Shown here piece by piece: positions 54,120-63,338 of a stretch of 64,000 bases of DNA. Positions within the stretch are counted from its first letter, which is position 1. Each line of letters starts with the position of its first letter. The translations under genes and the position numbers were made by a program. The notes beneath the pieces were generated by a model, which was not told where the DNA came from, did no database searches, and saw only the letters and a program-made list of their open reading frames with translations. This stretch comes from a gamma proteobacterium HIMB55 (GTDB lineage Bacteria > Pseudomonadota > Gammaproteobacteria > Pseudomonadales > Halieaceae). The stretch covers positions 764,035-828,034 of the forward strand of contig AGIF02000001.1 of NCBI GenBank assembly GCA_000227505.4, in the 5' to 3' direction.

Positions 54120-55820
54120 ATGAGCGAGATGAACTGGGATCGTGAGGTTGATGTACTCGTCGTTGGAACCGGCAATGGTGGCTTAACGGCCGCTGTTTGT
54201 AACTGGGAAATGGGTACTAAAAACGTGCTTATCATCGAGAAGCAAGACAAGGTCGGTGGCACCAGCGCTACCTCTGGCGGTGGTATTTGGATTCCTAACA
54301 GCCACTACGCGAAAGAAGTCGGTGCTGAGGATAACCCTGCAGCTGCGAAGGCCTATCTAATGAACACCTTATTCGGTGAGGATGTTCCCGAGGAGATGAT
54401 TGACACCTACCTCGAGAAAGCGCCTGAGATGCTAGAGTATCTTCACGATCGGACTGATGTTCGTTACGAATCGCTCGCGGAGTACCCGGATTACTACACC
54501 AATATGGAAGGTGCCCGAGAGGGACACCGCTCGTTAGAGCCCGCGCCGATCATGGCATCTGAACTTGGCGAGAATTGGAAAAACATGACGTGGACGCATT
54601 TCATGATGCGTATGTTCGACCGCATCCACTTCACGCAGGTAGAAGCGCACCTATTGATGGTCCAGTTACCCGGGTGGAAACGGCTGCTAGCACGACTCAT
54701 GTGGGATTACATACGTGACATCCCTTGGCGATTCAAAACGCCAATCTCGCGTCGTTTGGCTTGTGGTTCAGCGGGTGTGGCACGACTGTATCTCTCGGTC
54801 TTAAAACGAGAAATTCCGCTGGAATTTAATACGCAGATGGTCGAGCTGATTGCAGAGGGCGACTCGGTATTGGGTGCGGTAATTGAATGCAATGGTCAGC
54901 GCCAACGGGTTCGTGCGGCTAAGGGCGTGATCTTGGCGTCGGGTGGTTTTGAGAAAAATCAGACGCTGAGAGAGCAGTACTTACCATCTCCGACCAATAC
55001 CACGTGGTCGGCTGGGAACCCGGGTAATGAGGGCGACGCACTACTGGCGGGGCTTGAGCTCGGTGCAAAAACACGCTTGATGAATGATGCTTGGTGGACA
55101 ACAACGCTTTGTGTGCCTGATGAACCTGCGCCGCGACTCGCGATTATGGAGAAATCGTTCCCGGGCTCCTGTGTCGTAAATCGCGATGGTAAGCGGTTTG
55201 CTAACGAGTCTCAGAATTACATGGCCTTCCAGAAGGATCTGTTCAAGACACACACGGACGAACATCCAAATGCGCCTGCATGGCATGTCTTTGATGCGAC
55301 ATTCCGCGAGAATTTCATGGTCGGTCCGTTGATGACTAAGGCGATGAAGCCAGACTCTCAAATTCCTAAGAAGTGGTTCGATGAGGGGTTTGTCGCTAAG
55401 GCAGACACCATTCGCGAGTTGGCTGACATGCTCGGCATTGATGCCGACGGTCTCGAAGAGACGATTAATAAGATGAATCATTACGCTGAGACCGGAAAAG
55501 ATGAAGACTTCGGCCGCGGTGACTCCGCCTACGATCGTTACTACGCGGACCCTGCGATCAAGCCCAACCCGTGCTTGGCACCTATCGTCAAAGCACCGTT
55601 TTACGCCATGCGGATCGAGGCGGGGGATTTTGGCACGCTGGGTGGCTTGGACACCGATACCTCTGCGCGTGTTAAGAAGGCTGACGGCGGCGTGTTTGAA
55701 GGGCTATTTGCAGTCGGTAACTGCTCAGCAGCGATCCTCCCGACTTACCCGGGCCCCGGTGCTACGCTGGGTCCTGCGATGACTATGGCCTATCAGGCTG
55801 CTTGCCACATTAACGCTTAG
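54120..55820 (+). CDS. kstD: 3-ketosteroid delta1-dehydrogenase
   Basis: A 566-residue flavoprotein. It has the N-terminal FAD motif VLVVGTGNGGLTAAV with VGGTSATSGGGIW, typical of KstD-type enzymes, and the C-terminal segment LPTYPGPGATLGPAM with Y543 and G547 in the Y-x-x-x-G arrangement that holds the steroid 3-keto group. Length matches the KstD family. It introduces the 1,2 double bond of 4-ene-3-ketosteroids, which with KshA triggers ring B opening. It lies in the same direction as the C/D-ring operon, with 68 bp in front. Some family members prefer related substrates such as 5alpha-steroids, so specificity is inferred. Confidence 0.85.
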   Translation: MSEMNWDREVDVLVVGTGNGGLTAAVCNWEMGTKNVLIIEKQDKVGGTSATSGGGIWIPNSHYAKEVGAEDNPAAAKAYLMNTLFGEDVPEEMIDTYLEKAPEMLEYLHDRTDVRYESLAEYPDYYTNMEGAREGHRSLEPAPIMASELGENWKNMTWTHFMMRMFDRIHFTQVEAHLLMVQLPGWKRLLARLMWDYIRDIPWRFKTPISRRLACGSAGVARLYLSVLKREIPLEFNTQMVELIAEGDSVLGAVIECNGQRQRVRAAKGVILASGGFEKNQTLREQYLPSPTNTTWSAGNPGNEGDALLAGLELGAKTRLMNDAWWTTTLCVPDEPAPRLAIMEKSFPGSCVVNRDGKRFANESQNYMAFQKDLFKTHTDEHPNAPAWHVFDATFRENFMVGPLMTKAMKPDSQIPKKWFDEGFVAKADTIRELADMLGIDADGLEETINKMNHYAETGKDEDFGRGDSAYDRYYADPAIKPNPCLAPIVKAPFYAMRIEAGDFGTLGGLDTDTSARVKKADGGVFEGLFAVGNCSAAILPTYPGPGATLGPAMTMAYQAACHINA

Positions 55821-55828
55821 GAGTTGAT

Positions 55829-56287
55829 ATGTTGGACTTAGAAGCAATCGAACTGATCAAGCAGCTCAAAGCGCGATATTTCCGCTTCCTCGACACCCGC
55901 AATCTCGAGGGGCTACAAACGGTATTTACCAGCGATGCGACTGCGTCGTTTATCGGCGGTGACTACGATTTTCAACTGACTGGCTGGGAGCAACTCGAGG
56001 CCTTTTACAAGAAATCGTTCACAGGCCAGAGTTTTGGTATGCATAACGGTCATCACCCTGAAATCTGCGTCGATGGCGATACGGCAACAGGTATTTGGTA
56101 TCTGCAGGACATATTCGTATCGCTCGAGCACAACATGACCATTATGGGTAGCGCGCTTTATGACGATGAGTATCGTCTTGAGGACGGGCAGTGGCGCATT
56201 GCACGTACGGGCTACAAGCGCTTGTGGGAAGAGCATCATAAGCGTGGCGAAGAGATCAACCTCCGTGTTAAACCTATTGCCGACTAA
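55829..56287 (+). CDS. SnoaL/NTF2-like small protein
   Basis: A 152-residue NTF2-fold protein: EAIELIKQLKARYFRFLDTRNLEGLQTVFTSDATASF is the characteristic opening. It is like SnoaL-like proteins that accompany KstD-like flavoproteins; a second, longer one follows the flavoprotein at 18648 in the same order. AGGAG precedes ATG 55829. It lies 8 bp after kstD. No catalytic residues equivalent to KSI Y14/D38/D99 stand out, so an isomerase role is doubtful. Confidence 0.8.
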   Translation: MLDLEAIELIKQLKARYFRFLDTRNLEGLQTVFTSDATASFIGGDYDFQLTGWEQLEAFYKKSFTGQSFGMHNGHHPEICVDGDTATGIWYLQDIFVSLEHNMTIMGSALYDDEYRLEDGQWRIARTGYKRLWEEHHKRGEEINLRVKPIAD

Positions 56288-56317
56288 TAACAAACCCATT
56301 CAACGGGAGAGAAAATC

Positions 56318-57502
56318 ATGAGAGATGTAGTAATCGTAGACAGCGTCCGAACCGGGTTGGCCAAGTCCTTCAGAGGCAGTTTCAACTGGACACGATCCGA
56401 TGATATGGCGGCCTTTCTCATCGATGCACTGATCGATCGGAACGCCAAGTTCGACCCCAATGAAGTCGACGACATTATTTTGGGTGCGGCGAACCAAGCG
56501 GGTGAACAGAGCGGTAATTTGGCTCGCATGGCGTCGTTCCTTTCAAAATTGCCTGTCGAAGCCACGGGCACCACGGTTAACCGTTTTTGTGCGTCCGGCT
56601 TGCAGACCATCGCCATGGCGGCGAATCAAATCGGCTCTGGCTACACCGATGTAATGATGGCGGGTGGTGCTGAGTCGATCTCAATGCGTGTGCGCCAGGA
56701 GGCAGGCAAGTTTCAGCAGAATTGCGCGCTCCTCGAGAATAAGCCCGAGGTTTACATGGAGATGGGCAATACCGCTGAAGTTGTGGCGCGTCGCTACAAC
56801 GTCACCCGTGAATCGCAGGACGAATATGCGCTCCAGAGTCAGCAGCGTTATGCGCAAGCGGTCGATTCAGGAGCAATCCAGGATGAAATCGTACCCATGC
56901 CCGCCACCATGAAGTTGGTGAATAAAGAAACGGGCGAAGAGACGTTCAAAGATGTGATGGTTGACCGCGATGAGTGCAATCGTGTTGATACCACCCTCGA
57001 CGGTTTGTCGATGCTCAAGCCCGCTTTTGAGGAGGGCGGCAGTGTCACTGCAGGTAATTCCTCGCAGTTGAGTGATGGTGCATCAATGACGCTCCTGATG
57101 AGCGCCGAGCGCGCCGAGCAGCTAGGTGTTGAGCCACTGGGTTACTTCCGCGGTTTTGTTACCGCAGGCTGTGAGCCAGATGAGATGGGGATTGGGCCTG
57201 TTTTTGCGATTCCTAAGCTCTTACAGCGTGCAGGCCTCAGCCAGGACGATATCGATCTTTGGGAACTCAATGAGGCATTTGCCTCGCAGTGTGTCTACTG
57301 CAGAGATTTCCTGAACATCGATAATGCCAAGTACAACGTTAATGGCGGCAGTATCGCTATTGGCCACCCCTTCGGTATGACAGGTTCACGCATGGTTGGT
57401 CGTGTTCTGCGTGAGCTCAAGCGAACAGGCGGTCGATATGGTGTCGTCACGATGTGTGTAGCGGGTGGCCAGGGCGCTGCGGGCTTGGTAGAAGCCTGTT
57501 AA
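56318..57502 (+). CDS. Thiolase (FadA5-like, steroid side-chain or ring beta-oxidation)
   Basis: A 394-residue thiolase. The nucleophile is C91 in NRFCASGLQ, followed by [27 protein letters not shown] and [10 protein letters not shown]. FadA5-type enzymes remove acetyl-CoA or propionyl-CoA from the steroid side chain. The family of multi-substrate thiolases is broad, so the substrate is open. It is the last gene of the plus-strand run, followed by a hairpin and a strong terminator. Confidence 0.8.
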   Translation: MRDVVIVDSVRTGLAKSFRGSFNWTRSDDMAAFLIDALIDRNAKFDPNEVDDIILGAANQAGEQSGNLARMASFLSKLPVEATGTTVNRFCASGLQTIAMAANQIGSGYTDVMMAGGAESISMRVRQEAGKFQQNCALLENKPEVYMEMGNTAEVVARRYNVTRESQDEYALQSQQRYAQAVDSGAIQDEIVPMPATMKLVNKETGEETFKDVMVDRDECNRVDTTLDGLSMLKPAFEEGGSVTAGNSSQLSDGASMTLLMSAERAEQLGVEPLGYFRGFVTAGCEPDEMGIGPVFAIPKLLQRAGLSQDDIDLWELNEAFASQCVYCRDFLNIDNAKYNVNGGSIAIGHPFGMTGSRMVGRVLRELKRTGGRYGVVTMCVAGGQGAAGLVEAC

Positions 57503-57541
57503 AAACGGCTGGTCCGTGTCTTCTGGCGCTCACTGAGTTAT

Positions 57542-57594
57542 CCACTCGCTGATGGCTGGGTGATGACCCGGGGGATTTATCCCGAAGCGAGTGG
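57542..57594 (+). other. Long hairpin between the thiolase stop and the terminator
   Basis: CCACTCGCT (57542-57550) and AGCGAGTGG (57586-57594) are perfect 9-bp inverted repeats around a 35-nt loop that itself holds small G/C-rich inverted pieces. It could stabilise the 3' end of the transcript or be a protein-binding site. Confidence 0.45.
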
Positions 57595-57623
57595 CCATCC
57601 AGACATAAAAGTCATCGAGACAC

Positions 57624-57651
57624 AAAAAAGGCGCCTTTCGGCGCCTTTTTT
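57624..57651. terminator. Bidirectional rho-independent terminator
   Basis: GGCGCC (57630-57635), loop TTTC and GGCGCC (57640-57645) are flanked by AAAAAA upstream and TTTTTT downstream. It separates the plus-strand thiolase from the minus-strand rubredoxin reductase gene and can act on both. Confidence 0.93.
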
Positions 57652-57690
57652 GTATCGGATAGCTCATTTTCTAAAGAGTAACGTTGGGTA

Positions 57691-57774
57691 GTACCGCGCA
57701 GAGCGCGCGCCTTATTTCGCAGAGATCAGGCTTTACTTCGCAGCGCGCAGAACCTACTTCGAAAGGCACTTTCT
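57691..57774. repeat. Four degenerate 21-bp tandem repeats downstream of the rubredoxin reductase gene
   Basis: Units start at 57691, 57712, 57733 and 57754; their first eleven bases read GTACCGCGCAG, TTATTTCGCAG, TTACTTCGCAG and CTACTTCGAAA. The period is 21 bp, two helical turns. The array lies in the gap between the terminator and the 3' end of the convergent gene. No gene is seen in 57652-57844. Confidence 0.6.
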
Positions 57775-57844
57775 ACATTTCAACCATCTCGTAACGGGTC
57801 CAGTAGAGCTTTTGGCTCGATATCTGGAGCCAGTCGCAGATTCC

Positions 57845-59218
57845 TTATCCAAGGATGGCAGGTAGCTGTTTCGTCAAAGGCATGCGCTTTTTAACGGCAG
57901 CTCCCGTGAGCGCGAAACCGATGAGCTCTCCATTGGTGTTGTGGAATAAGGCTTTTACGTCTGGCGCCTCACCCTCGATGGTCCATTCGCCCTCGGCGTC
58001 TCGTGCCACAGGCGATACACATACGGGACATGCGGGTGTCTTAATGGTCACTGGCATTGCAGGGTAGGCAACCTCGGTGGGCGTGCCAGTAAGCGTTGCG
58101 GCCAGTGCCCGTGCCGCCGCCATCAGTGGTGCTACATAGACCAGCACATGACCTGCAACTTCTGCGCAGTCGCCGATCGCATAGACGTTATCGACATTGG
58201 TTCGTAGAAATCGATCAGTCTTGATGCCGCGACCGCATTCGATGCCGGCATCCGCCGCCAGTTGGGTCCGTGGACGGACACCGACTGCAGACAGGACTGC
58301 ATCGGCTTCAATGGTTTCGCCGTTGTTGAGGACAACGCTGTAGCCATCAGTTGTTTTGTTCACATCCGTCGCCAGTGGCCCAAAGTGGAAGGTGGCGCCT
58401 TTCTCCTCAAGCGCGCTCTGAACGGCGCGACCCGCGGTTTCTGGAAGAAGGGTGGGTAGGCAGTAGTTCATGGGATCCACCGCTTCCACGGTGTAACCAC
58501 CGTTCAGTAGGTCGTTGGTGAACTCACAACCAATAAGGCCTGCGCCAATCACCGCGACTTTACTGCCACCTGTGGCTGAAAGCGTATCTCTGAAACGACG
58601 ATAATCGTCGAGATCGTTAACGCCCATGACCTCATCGGCAGCATCTCCCCCCATGGGTGGACGAATCAGTTCTGCACCCAACGTCAAAACCAGACTCGAA
58701 TAGGCAACGCGCTCGCCGTCCTCGAGAACCAATTCATTCGCACCGGTATCGATCGAGGCAACTGATGTTCGCGTTCGCACGGTGATATTGAGGTTGTCCG
58801 CCATGTTATCAGCGGTTTGTGTTGCTAACTGATCAGGCTCAAATTTCTTGGTAAAACCTGTAGAGATCATCGGCTTTGAATAGTTCTCGCCGCCGTCACG
58901 AGTAATCAATGTGATGGCACTATCGGCGTCTATTTTCTTGATGGCGTTCGCCAAGGAGTAGGCAGCCAGCCCAGAACCTACAACTACGATGGGTAGCGAC
59001 GCACCTTGTGAGCTCTCTGCAGTATCGGTTGCGGCTTCTTCCTCTGCATCTTCGGTGCCTGGAATCAGTTCGAAGTCTTCCTTACCGACGCCACAGTCAG
59101 GGCAGGTCCAATCATCAGGAACATCAGCCCATTTTGTGCCAGGTGCAATACCGTCGTCCGGCCATCCTTCTTTCTCATCGTAAATGAGTCCACAAACAAT
59201 GCATTCCCACTGGGCCAT
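57845..59218 (-). CDS. Rubredoxin-rubredoxin:NAD(P) reductase fusion
   Basis: A 457-residue fusion. Residues 1-53 are a rubredoxin with C6-x2-C9 and C39-x2-C42 as iron ligands. A short acidic and Ala/Ser-rich linker follows (about 54-72), then an FAD/NAD reductase: [17 protein letters not shown] (FAD), [13 protein letters not shown] (NAD) and [10 protein letters not shown]. Separate rubredoxin and reductase proteins feed electrons to AlkB-type hydroxylases or oxygen-scavenging systems; a fusion carries both steps. It lies alone, oriented towards the steroid operon. Whether it serves the P450 or KshA is unknown, since those normally use ferredoxin-type partners. Confidence 0.9.
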   Translation of the reverse strand: MAQWECIVCGLIYDEKEGWPDDGIAPGTKWADVPDDWTCPDCGVGKEDFELIPGTEDAEEEAATDTAESSQGASLPIVVVGSGLAAYSLANAIKKIDADSAITLITRDGGENYSKPMISTGFTKKFEPDQLATQTADNMADNLNITVRTRTSVASIDTGANELVLEDGERVAYSSLVLTLGAELIRPPMGGDAADEVMGVNDLDDYRRFRDTLSATGGSKVAVIGAGLIGCEFTNDLLNGGYTVEAVDPMNYCLPTLLPETAGRAVQSALEEKGATFHFGPLATDVNKTTDGYSVVLNNGETIEADAVLSAVGVRPRTQLAADAGIECGRGIKTDRFLRTNVDNVYAIGDCAEVAGHVLVYVAPLMAAARALAATLTGTPTEVAYPAMPVTIKTPACPVCVSPVARDAEGEWTIEGEAPDVKALFHNTNGELIGFALTGAAVKKRMPLTKQLPAILG

Positions 59219-59345
59219 GAAAATTCCTTTTAATACGTAGAGTTTTGCGACAAGCCTGCCAAACGCTGCGCAGTGTGCCTAAATTGCAATCAACAGTCAT
59301 CTGCTGCTGGGACTACTGCCTGGCTTAAAGTGGAAAAAAGCTGAA

Positions 59346-60269
59346 CTAAAGGTTGAGAATCCAGAGCAGACTGGCAGTACTCAAAGCGCCCCAAAGCACA
59401 AGCGCCATCGCGATGAGCCTTGGGCAGATTGCCTTGAGTGATTGCAGGGACATTTGTGAGCCGATCAGGAACAGGGCAAGTGCAAAAAGACTTTTGCTCA
59501 CCATGGAAAATCCGCTCGTGATTTCGCTCTCGAACTGAAAATAACCGCCGATGACACTGGCAACAAAAAACAGTGTTACGAAGAGCGGCACTCGTACCTC
59601 GTTTGCCGTGATGCGCTTCATTGAGTAGCTGGCGAGAATAATGACTGGGATGAGCCAAAGTATGCGCAGCACTTTGAGCGTGGCCGCGGTTGTCAGGGCT
59701 TCGTCTCCATAAATTGCAGCCGCTCCGACCACAGACGAGGTGTCATGGATAGCCATTGCTGCCCACATACCAAACTGTTGCTGGGTCATGCTTAGCTGTT
59801 CACCGATCGCGGGGAACAAGAGGATGGCAATCCCGTTTAATACAAAGATGATCGTCAGTGTTTGCGCGACCTGCGAGTCTTGCGCTTTGATCACTGGCGC
59901 CATGGTGGCGACAGCTGTTCCGCCGCAAACAGCCGTCCCAGTCGTTAAGAGCTTACCGCTTGTGTCATCGGTCCGAACTAGTTTTAGGAGCACATAGCCC
60001 AAGATTAGCGTCGCAAGAACCATGACCGAGACGATCATGCCGTTACTCGATCCCAGAGTGACAACCTCGCGGAAGGGTAAAGCAAGCCCGAGAATGACAA
60101 CCCCGCTTTGCAGCGCGCCACGCGACAGCTTCGAGGCATTCTGTATAGGCGCAGGCCCAAGCGTAAGTGCGAGCCCAATACCCAGAAATAGCGCTACTGC
60201 CGCCTGCTGCAGGTATACGGCAAAAAGTGCTGCAATTAGATAAGCAATAACGGTATTCGTTTTTGTCAT
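59346..60269 (-). CDS. YeiH family (UPF0324) membrane protein
   Basis: A 307-residue polytopic membrane protein with about nine or ten hydrophobic helices. I use ATG 60269 (MTKTNTVIAYLI), as the extension to 60401 is hydrophilic and lacks homology. The signatures GTAVCGGTAVATMAPVIKA, HDTSSVVGAAAIYGDEA and LNGIAILLFPAIGEQL are those of the YeiH/UPF0324 family, often labelled putative sulfate exporter on thin evidence. It diverges from a symporter gene across 226 bp. A link to sulfate released by the sulfatases is possible but the distance (53 kb) makes it weak. Confidence 0.85.
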   Translation of the reverse strand: MTKTNTVIAYLIAALFAVYLQQAAVALFLGIGLALTLGPAPIQNASKLSRGALQSGVVILGLALPFREVVTLGSSNGMIVSVMVLATLILGYVLLKLVRTDDTSGKLLTTGTAVCGGTAVATMAPVIKAQDSQVAQTLTIIFVLNGIAILLFPAIGEQLSMTQQQFGMWAAMAIHDTSSVVGAAAIYGDEALTTAATLKVLRILWLIPVIILASYSMKRITANEVRVPLFVTLFFVASVIGGYFQFESEITSGFSMVSKSLFALALFLIGSQMSLQSLKAICPRLIAMALVLWGALSTASLLWILNL

Positions 60270-60495
60270 ATGGGAATTATGACAGTAATCAGTGCGAGGT
60301 CCAGTCCCGAAATAGCTAATTTGAAGTAACTGCTTGCGAGCTAAATCGCACTGCGGGAACATGGTCAGATTGCAATGACCGTGACGTCTAAATAACAACA
60401 AACATCACAAGTGACTAAGGGGCTAACGCTCCTGCTGGGTTGACAAAAATGCCCAGTCCAGAAGCTTTAGAATAATAAGGAAAGGCCCAGTCGCT

Positions 60496-61935
60496 ATGAC
60501 TGCTGTCGATAATTGGATTGTAGTGCTCTATCTAATGGGCATCCTGGCGGTCGGACTTCGTGCAAGCCGAGGTGTTAGCAGTAGCCAAGACTTCGCGGTC
60601 GCCGGGCAGGGACTCAGTTTTCCGCTCTTGCTGGGAACACTCATCGCTGCAGTGGTAGGTGCATCTGCCACCATTGGACGGGCGGGAAAAGCCTACGAGG
60701 TGGGCATCCTCATAGCACTATCAGGGGTGGCCTATGGTTTGGGATTGCTCGCCTTTGGCAAGTTGGCGCCTGTTATCAAGCGAATACAGTTTTGGAGCGT
60801 GCCCGATGCTTTGGGTGCACGATATGGTCAGACCTTTCGTTTTCTTTCCGCACTCATCATCTACATCTGCGTTATAGGGGTTTTTGCTAGTCAGTTGATG
60901 GCCTTTGGTGTCACGGCGACGTTTATGAGCGAGTCAATCGAGGTCAGCTTTACACATGCTGTGATGATTTCGGCATTGCTGATGACCGCTTATACGCTCA
61001 CGGGTGGCATGAAGTCGGTTGCCGCTGCAGATTTATTCCAAGTAGTCATCATTGTGGTGATGATTGGCGTTGTTCTTCCGGTTGTCCTCATGGGGGAGAT
61101 GGGAGGGCCTGTCTCTGCCGTAAAGGCATTAGCGCCTTTGGACGGAGACTGGTTGGGGGGTATGTCCGTCGTGTTTCTGGTATCGCTATTTCTTATTGAT
61201 ATCCCCATCGTGCTGATCGACGCCAGCCTCTGGCAGAAAACGGGGGCTGCACAAAATGCTGGGCATATTAGGCGTGCAGTGATCATTACCGGACTGGCAT
61301 TCATTGTGTGGGGCACACTCTCTGCTGCTTATGGGGTTCTCGCGAAACGTCTCGACCCTGGTCTCATCGAAGCAGGCATGAGCGCTGACGGTGCGCTCCC
61401 CTCACTGCTATTCAATTACATGCCGCCGGTGCTCCTGGGCTTGGCTTTTGCCGCTTTGGTCGCGGTCATCATTTCGACGGCAGCGACTGCAATGTTGGTG
61501 GCGGGCACAACGGCAGGGTTTGAGCTTTTCAAAGTCATCAAGCCTGTGGCCTCTGATAAAGAGACGCTACTTGTGACGCGCTTGGGCGTTGCTCTGGTCG
61601 CGCTTTTGGGTGTGTATATCGCTTTGAATGCCCAAGGCGTTTTTGACCTCCTATTATTGACTATGGCGGTTTATGTCAGCGGTATTTTTATTCCCACGAT
61701 GTGTGCCTTGTTCTGGTCAAAGGCCACAACAAAGGGCGCAACGGCAGCTTCTCTAGGAGGCGGTGTCTCCGTAGTGATTTTGTATGGTCTTCAAGGGGCA
61801 GGTAAATTGCCTTCTTTTTTGGAGCCCATTATCGGCGGTTTGTTGGTTAGCGGCGCATTGATGTATCTGGTCTCGCAGGCGACTTACGATTCATCAACAA
61901 CGACAGCGAGACTGGTTGATCGCGCCGTCACGTAG
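60496..61935 (+). CDS. Sodium:solute symporter (SSS family)
   Basis: A 479-residue membrane protein with about 13 hydrophobic helices in the LeuT-fold SSS pattern. It opens with MTAVDNWIVVLYLMGILAVGL, then AVVGASATIGRAGKAYEVG and, in helix 8-9, AFAALVAVIISTAATAMLVAGTTA. AAGGAAAGG precedes ATG 60496. The substrate cannot be told; SSS members carry sugars, amino acids, carboxylates and vitamins with Na+, which fits a marine host. It lies convergent to the M20 peptidase gene, 62 bp apart, so the two may be functionally linked in peptide or amino acid use. Confidence 0.87.
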   Translation: MTAVDNWIVVLYLMGILAVGLRASRGVSSSQDFAVAGQGLSFPLLLGTLIAAVVGASATIGRAGKAYEVGILIALSGVAYGLGLLAFGKLAPVIKRIQFWSVPDALGARYGQTFRFLSALIIYICVIGVFASQLMAFGVTATFMSESIEVSFTHAVMISALLMTAYTLTGGMKSVAAADLFQVVIIVVMIGVVLPVVLMGEMGGPVSAVKALAPLDGDWLGGMSVVFLVSLFLIDIPIVLIDASLWQKTGAAQNAGHIRRAVIITGLAFIVWGTLSAAYGVLAKRLDPGLIEAGMSADGALPSLLFNYMPPVLLGLAFAALVAVIISTAATAMLVAGTTAGFELFKVIKPVASDKETLLVTRLGVALVALLGVYIALNAQGVFDLLLLTMAVYVSGIFIPTMCALFWSKATTKGATAASLGGGVSVVILYGLQGAGKLPSFLEPIIGGLLVSGALMYLVSQATYDSSTTTARLVDRAVT

Positions 61936-61997
61936 GACGTCGGCCTAGCCGAGGCGCGCTGAACGCATGCGCAGTAAGGAGCACTGGCTGCAGAATT

Positions 61998-63323
61998 TTA
62001 TTGCTCTAGCGCTGCCTTCCCCGAAAGGCGATAAATGAGGATCGCCGCACGTTTGATAGCGAGCGCCATCGAATCAAGCTCAAGACTTTCGTTAGGCGTA
62101 TGGCCACCTTTTCCGAGAGCGCCCATGCCGGCGAGGGCATCGGTGTAGGGCGCAACAAATGAAATATCCGCTGCACCGCGTCGCAAGGGATCCCATGTTT
62201 TCATAGCGCCACGACCTAGTGCCTGGTTCACCTCCGATAGTTCATCTGCGAGAGAACGATTACCCGCTGAGGGAGCCATGGGTGGATAGCTATCAGCGAA
62301 ACTGATCGACGCCGACGTTTGCGGTAAGTGATTGGCAACAATGGTATGCATCTTGGCTTTTGCTCGCGCCAATTGTTCGACCGACAACGCGCGAATGCCA
62401 CCGTGTACCACTGCTGTGTTGGGCACAACGTTGGTCTTTCCGAAGGTGGTGCCTCGGTTCTGGCCCGGGTCGTAGTTGACGGCTGTACCACCTTGGATGG
62501 TCCCAGCATTGAACGTCAGTCCGTAATCGCCCCGAACGTCAGTGTAGAACTCACTCAGAATACGCGAGGCCTCGTTGATGGCACCTGCGCCGGTTGATTC
62601 GCTGAAAATACTCGAAGAGTGCGCTTGCTTACCCTCAACCTCGAGCATCCAACTACTTGAGCTGCGTCGTGCCACGGTCGCCCAGTCGAAGCCCTCAGAG
62701 GTAATAGCGCCTTCGAACCCAAGTGCGATATCAGCCCATTTGCCAGCCTCGATAAGGTCCCGACGGCTGATCGACAAAGGTCGTCCCGATTTCTCCTCGT
62801 CACCCGTGTAAGCCACAGTGATGGGAATGCCATCGAGCGCACCAATGTGCTGAAGTGCTTTTAGGGCATAGACGATGACCGCGTTGCCGTCTTTCATGTC
62901 GGCAATACCGGGGCCGGTGGCGATGTTCCCGTCGCGGGTGAAAGCTTGGAAGTCGTCGTCAGCCTCGAACACGGTGTCGAGATGGCCAATCAGTAAGAAA
63001 CGCTGACCTTGGCCTTTCTTAGTGGCGAATAAATGCCCCGCACGATTCATTTCCTTGGGCATGTCAATCCAGCGCGTCTCCAGCCCCAACGCATCGAGCT
63101 CCCCAGCCATCACATCGCCAACCGCACGAACACCGGCATGATTCATGGTGCCGCTGCCAATATTGACGGTCTTCTCAAGCAACGCGATGGCCTCGTCCTG
63201 ATGCGCATCAACCCACGCAACCATGGCTTTTTCGTTTTCGGAGAGTTGCAAGCCTTGGGCGGATACGCCAAAAGACGTAGCGAGCAAAACCGCACTGGCG
63301 AGAATGTTTTTGAATGAAGTCAT
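61998..63323 (-). CDS. Exported M20 family metallopeptidase (carboxypeptidase G2/glutamate carboxypeptidase type)
   Basis: A 441-residue protein. I use ATG 63323, since AGGGA lies 8 bp upstream; an ATG 9 bp further up overlaps that site. A signal peptide covers about residues 1-22, ending FGVSA. M20 zinc-site motifs are LLIGHLDTVF, GPGIADMKDGNAV and AYTGDEEKSG (with the catalytic Glu-Glu), and KQAHSS lies in the lid domain. It should cleave a C-terminal amino acid or dipeptide in the periplasm. The next gene downstream (15 bp) is an amidohydrolase, so the pair may act together. Confidence 0.9.
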   Translation of the reverse strand: MTSFKNILASAVLLATSFGVSAQGLQLSENEKAMVAWVDAHQDEAIALLEKTVNIGSGTMNHAGVRAVGDVMAGELDALGLETRWIDMPKEMNRAGHLFATKKGQGQRFLLIGHLDTVFEADDDFQAFTRDGNIATGPGIADMKDGNAVIVYALKALQHIGALDGIPITVAYTGDEEKSGRPLSISRRDLIEAGKWADIALGFEGAITSEGFDWATVARRSSSSWMLEVEGKQAHSSSIFSESTGAGAINEASRILSEFYTDVRGDYGLTFNAGTIQGGTAVNYDPGQNRGTTFGKTNVVPNTAVVHGGIRALSVEQLARAKAKMHTIVANHLPQTSASISFADSYPPMAPSAGNRSLADELSEVNQALGRGAMKTWDPLRRGAADISFVAPYTDALAGMGALGKGGHTPNESLELDSMALAIKRAAILIYRLSGKAALEQ

Positions 63324-63338
63324 GAAGGGCATCCCTGC

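Noticed and set aside
60440-60475. TTGACA followed by TAGAAT before the symporter gene as a sigma-70 promoter
   Set aside because: The spacer is about 22 bp, too long for a standard promoter.
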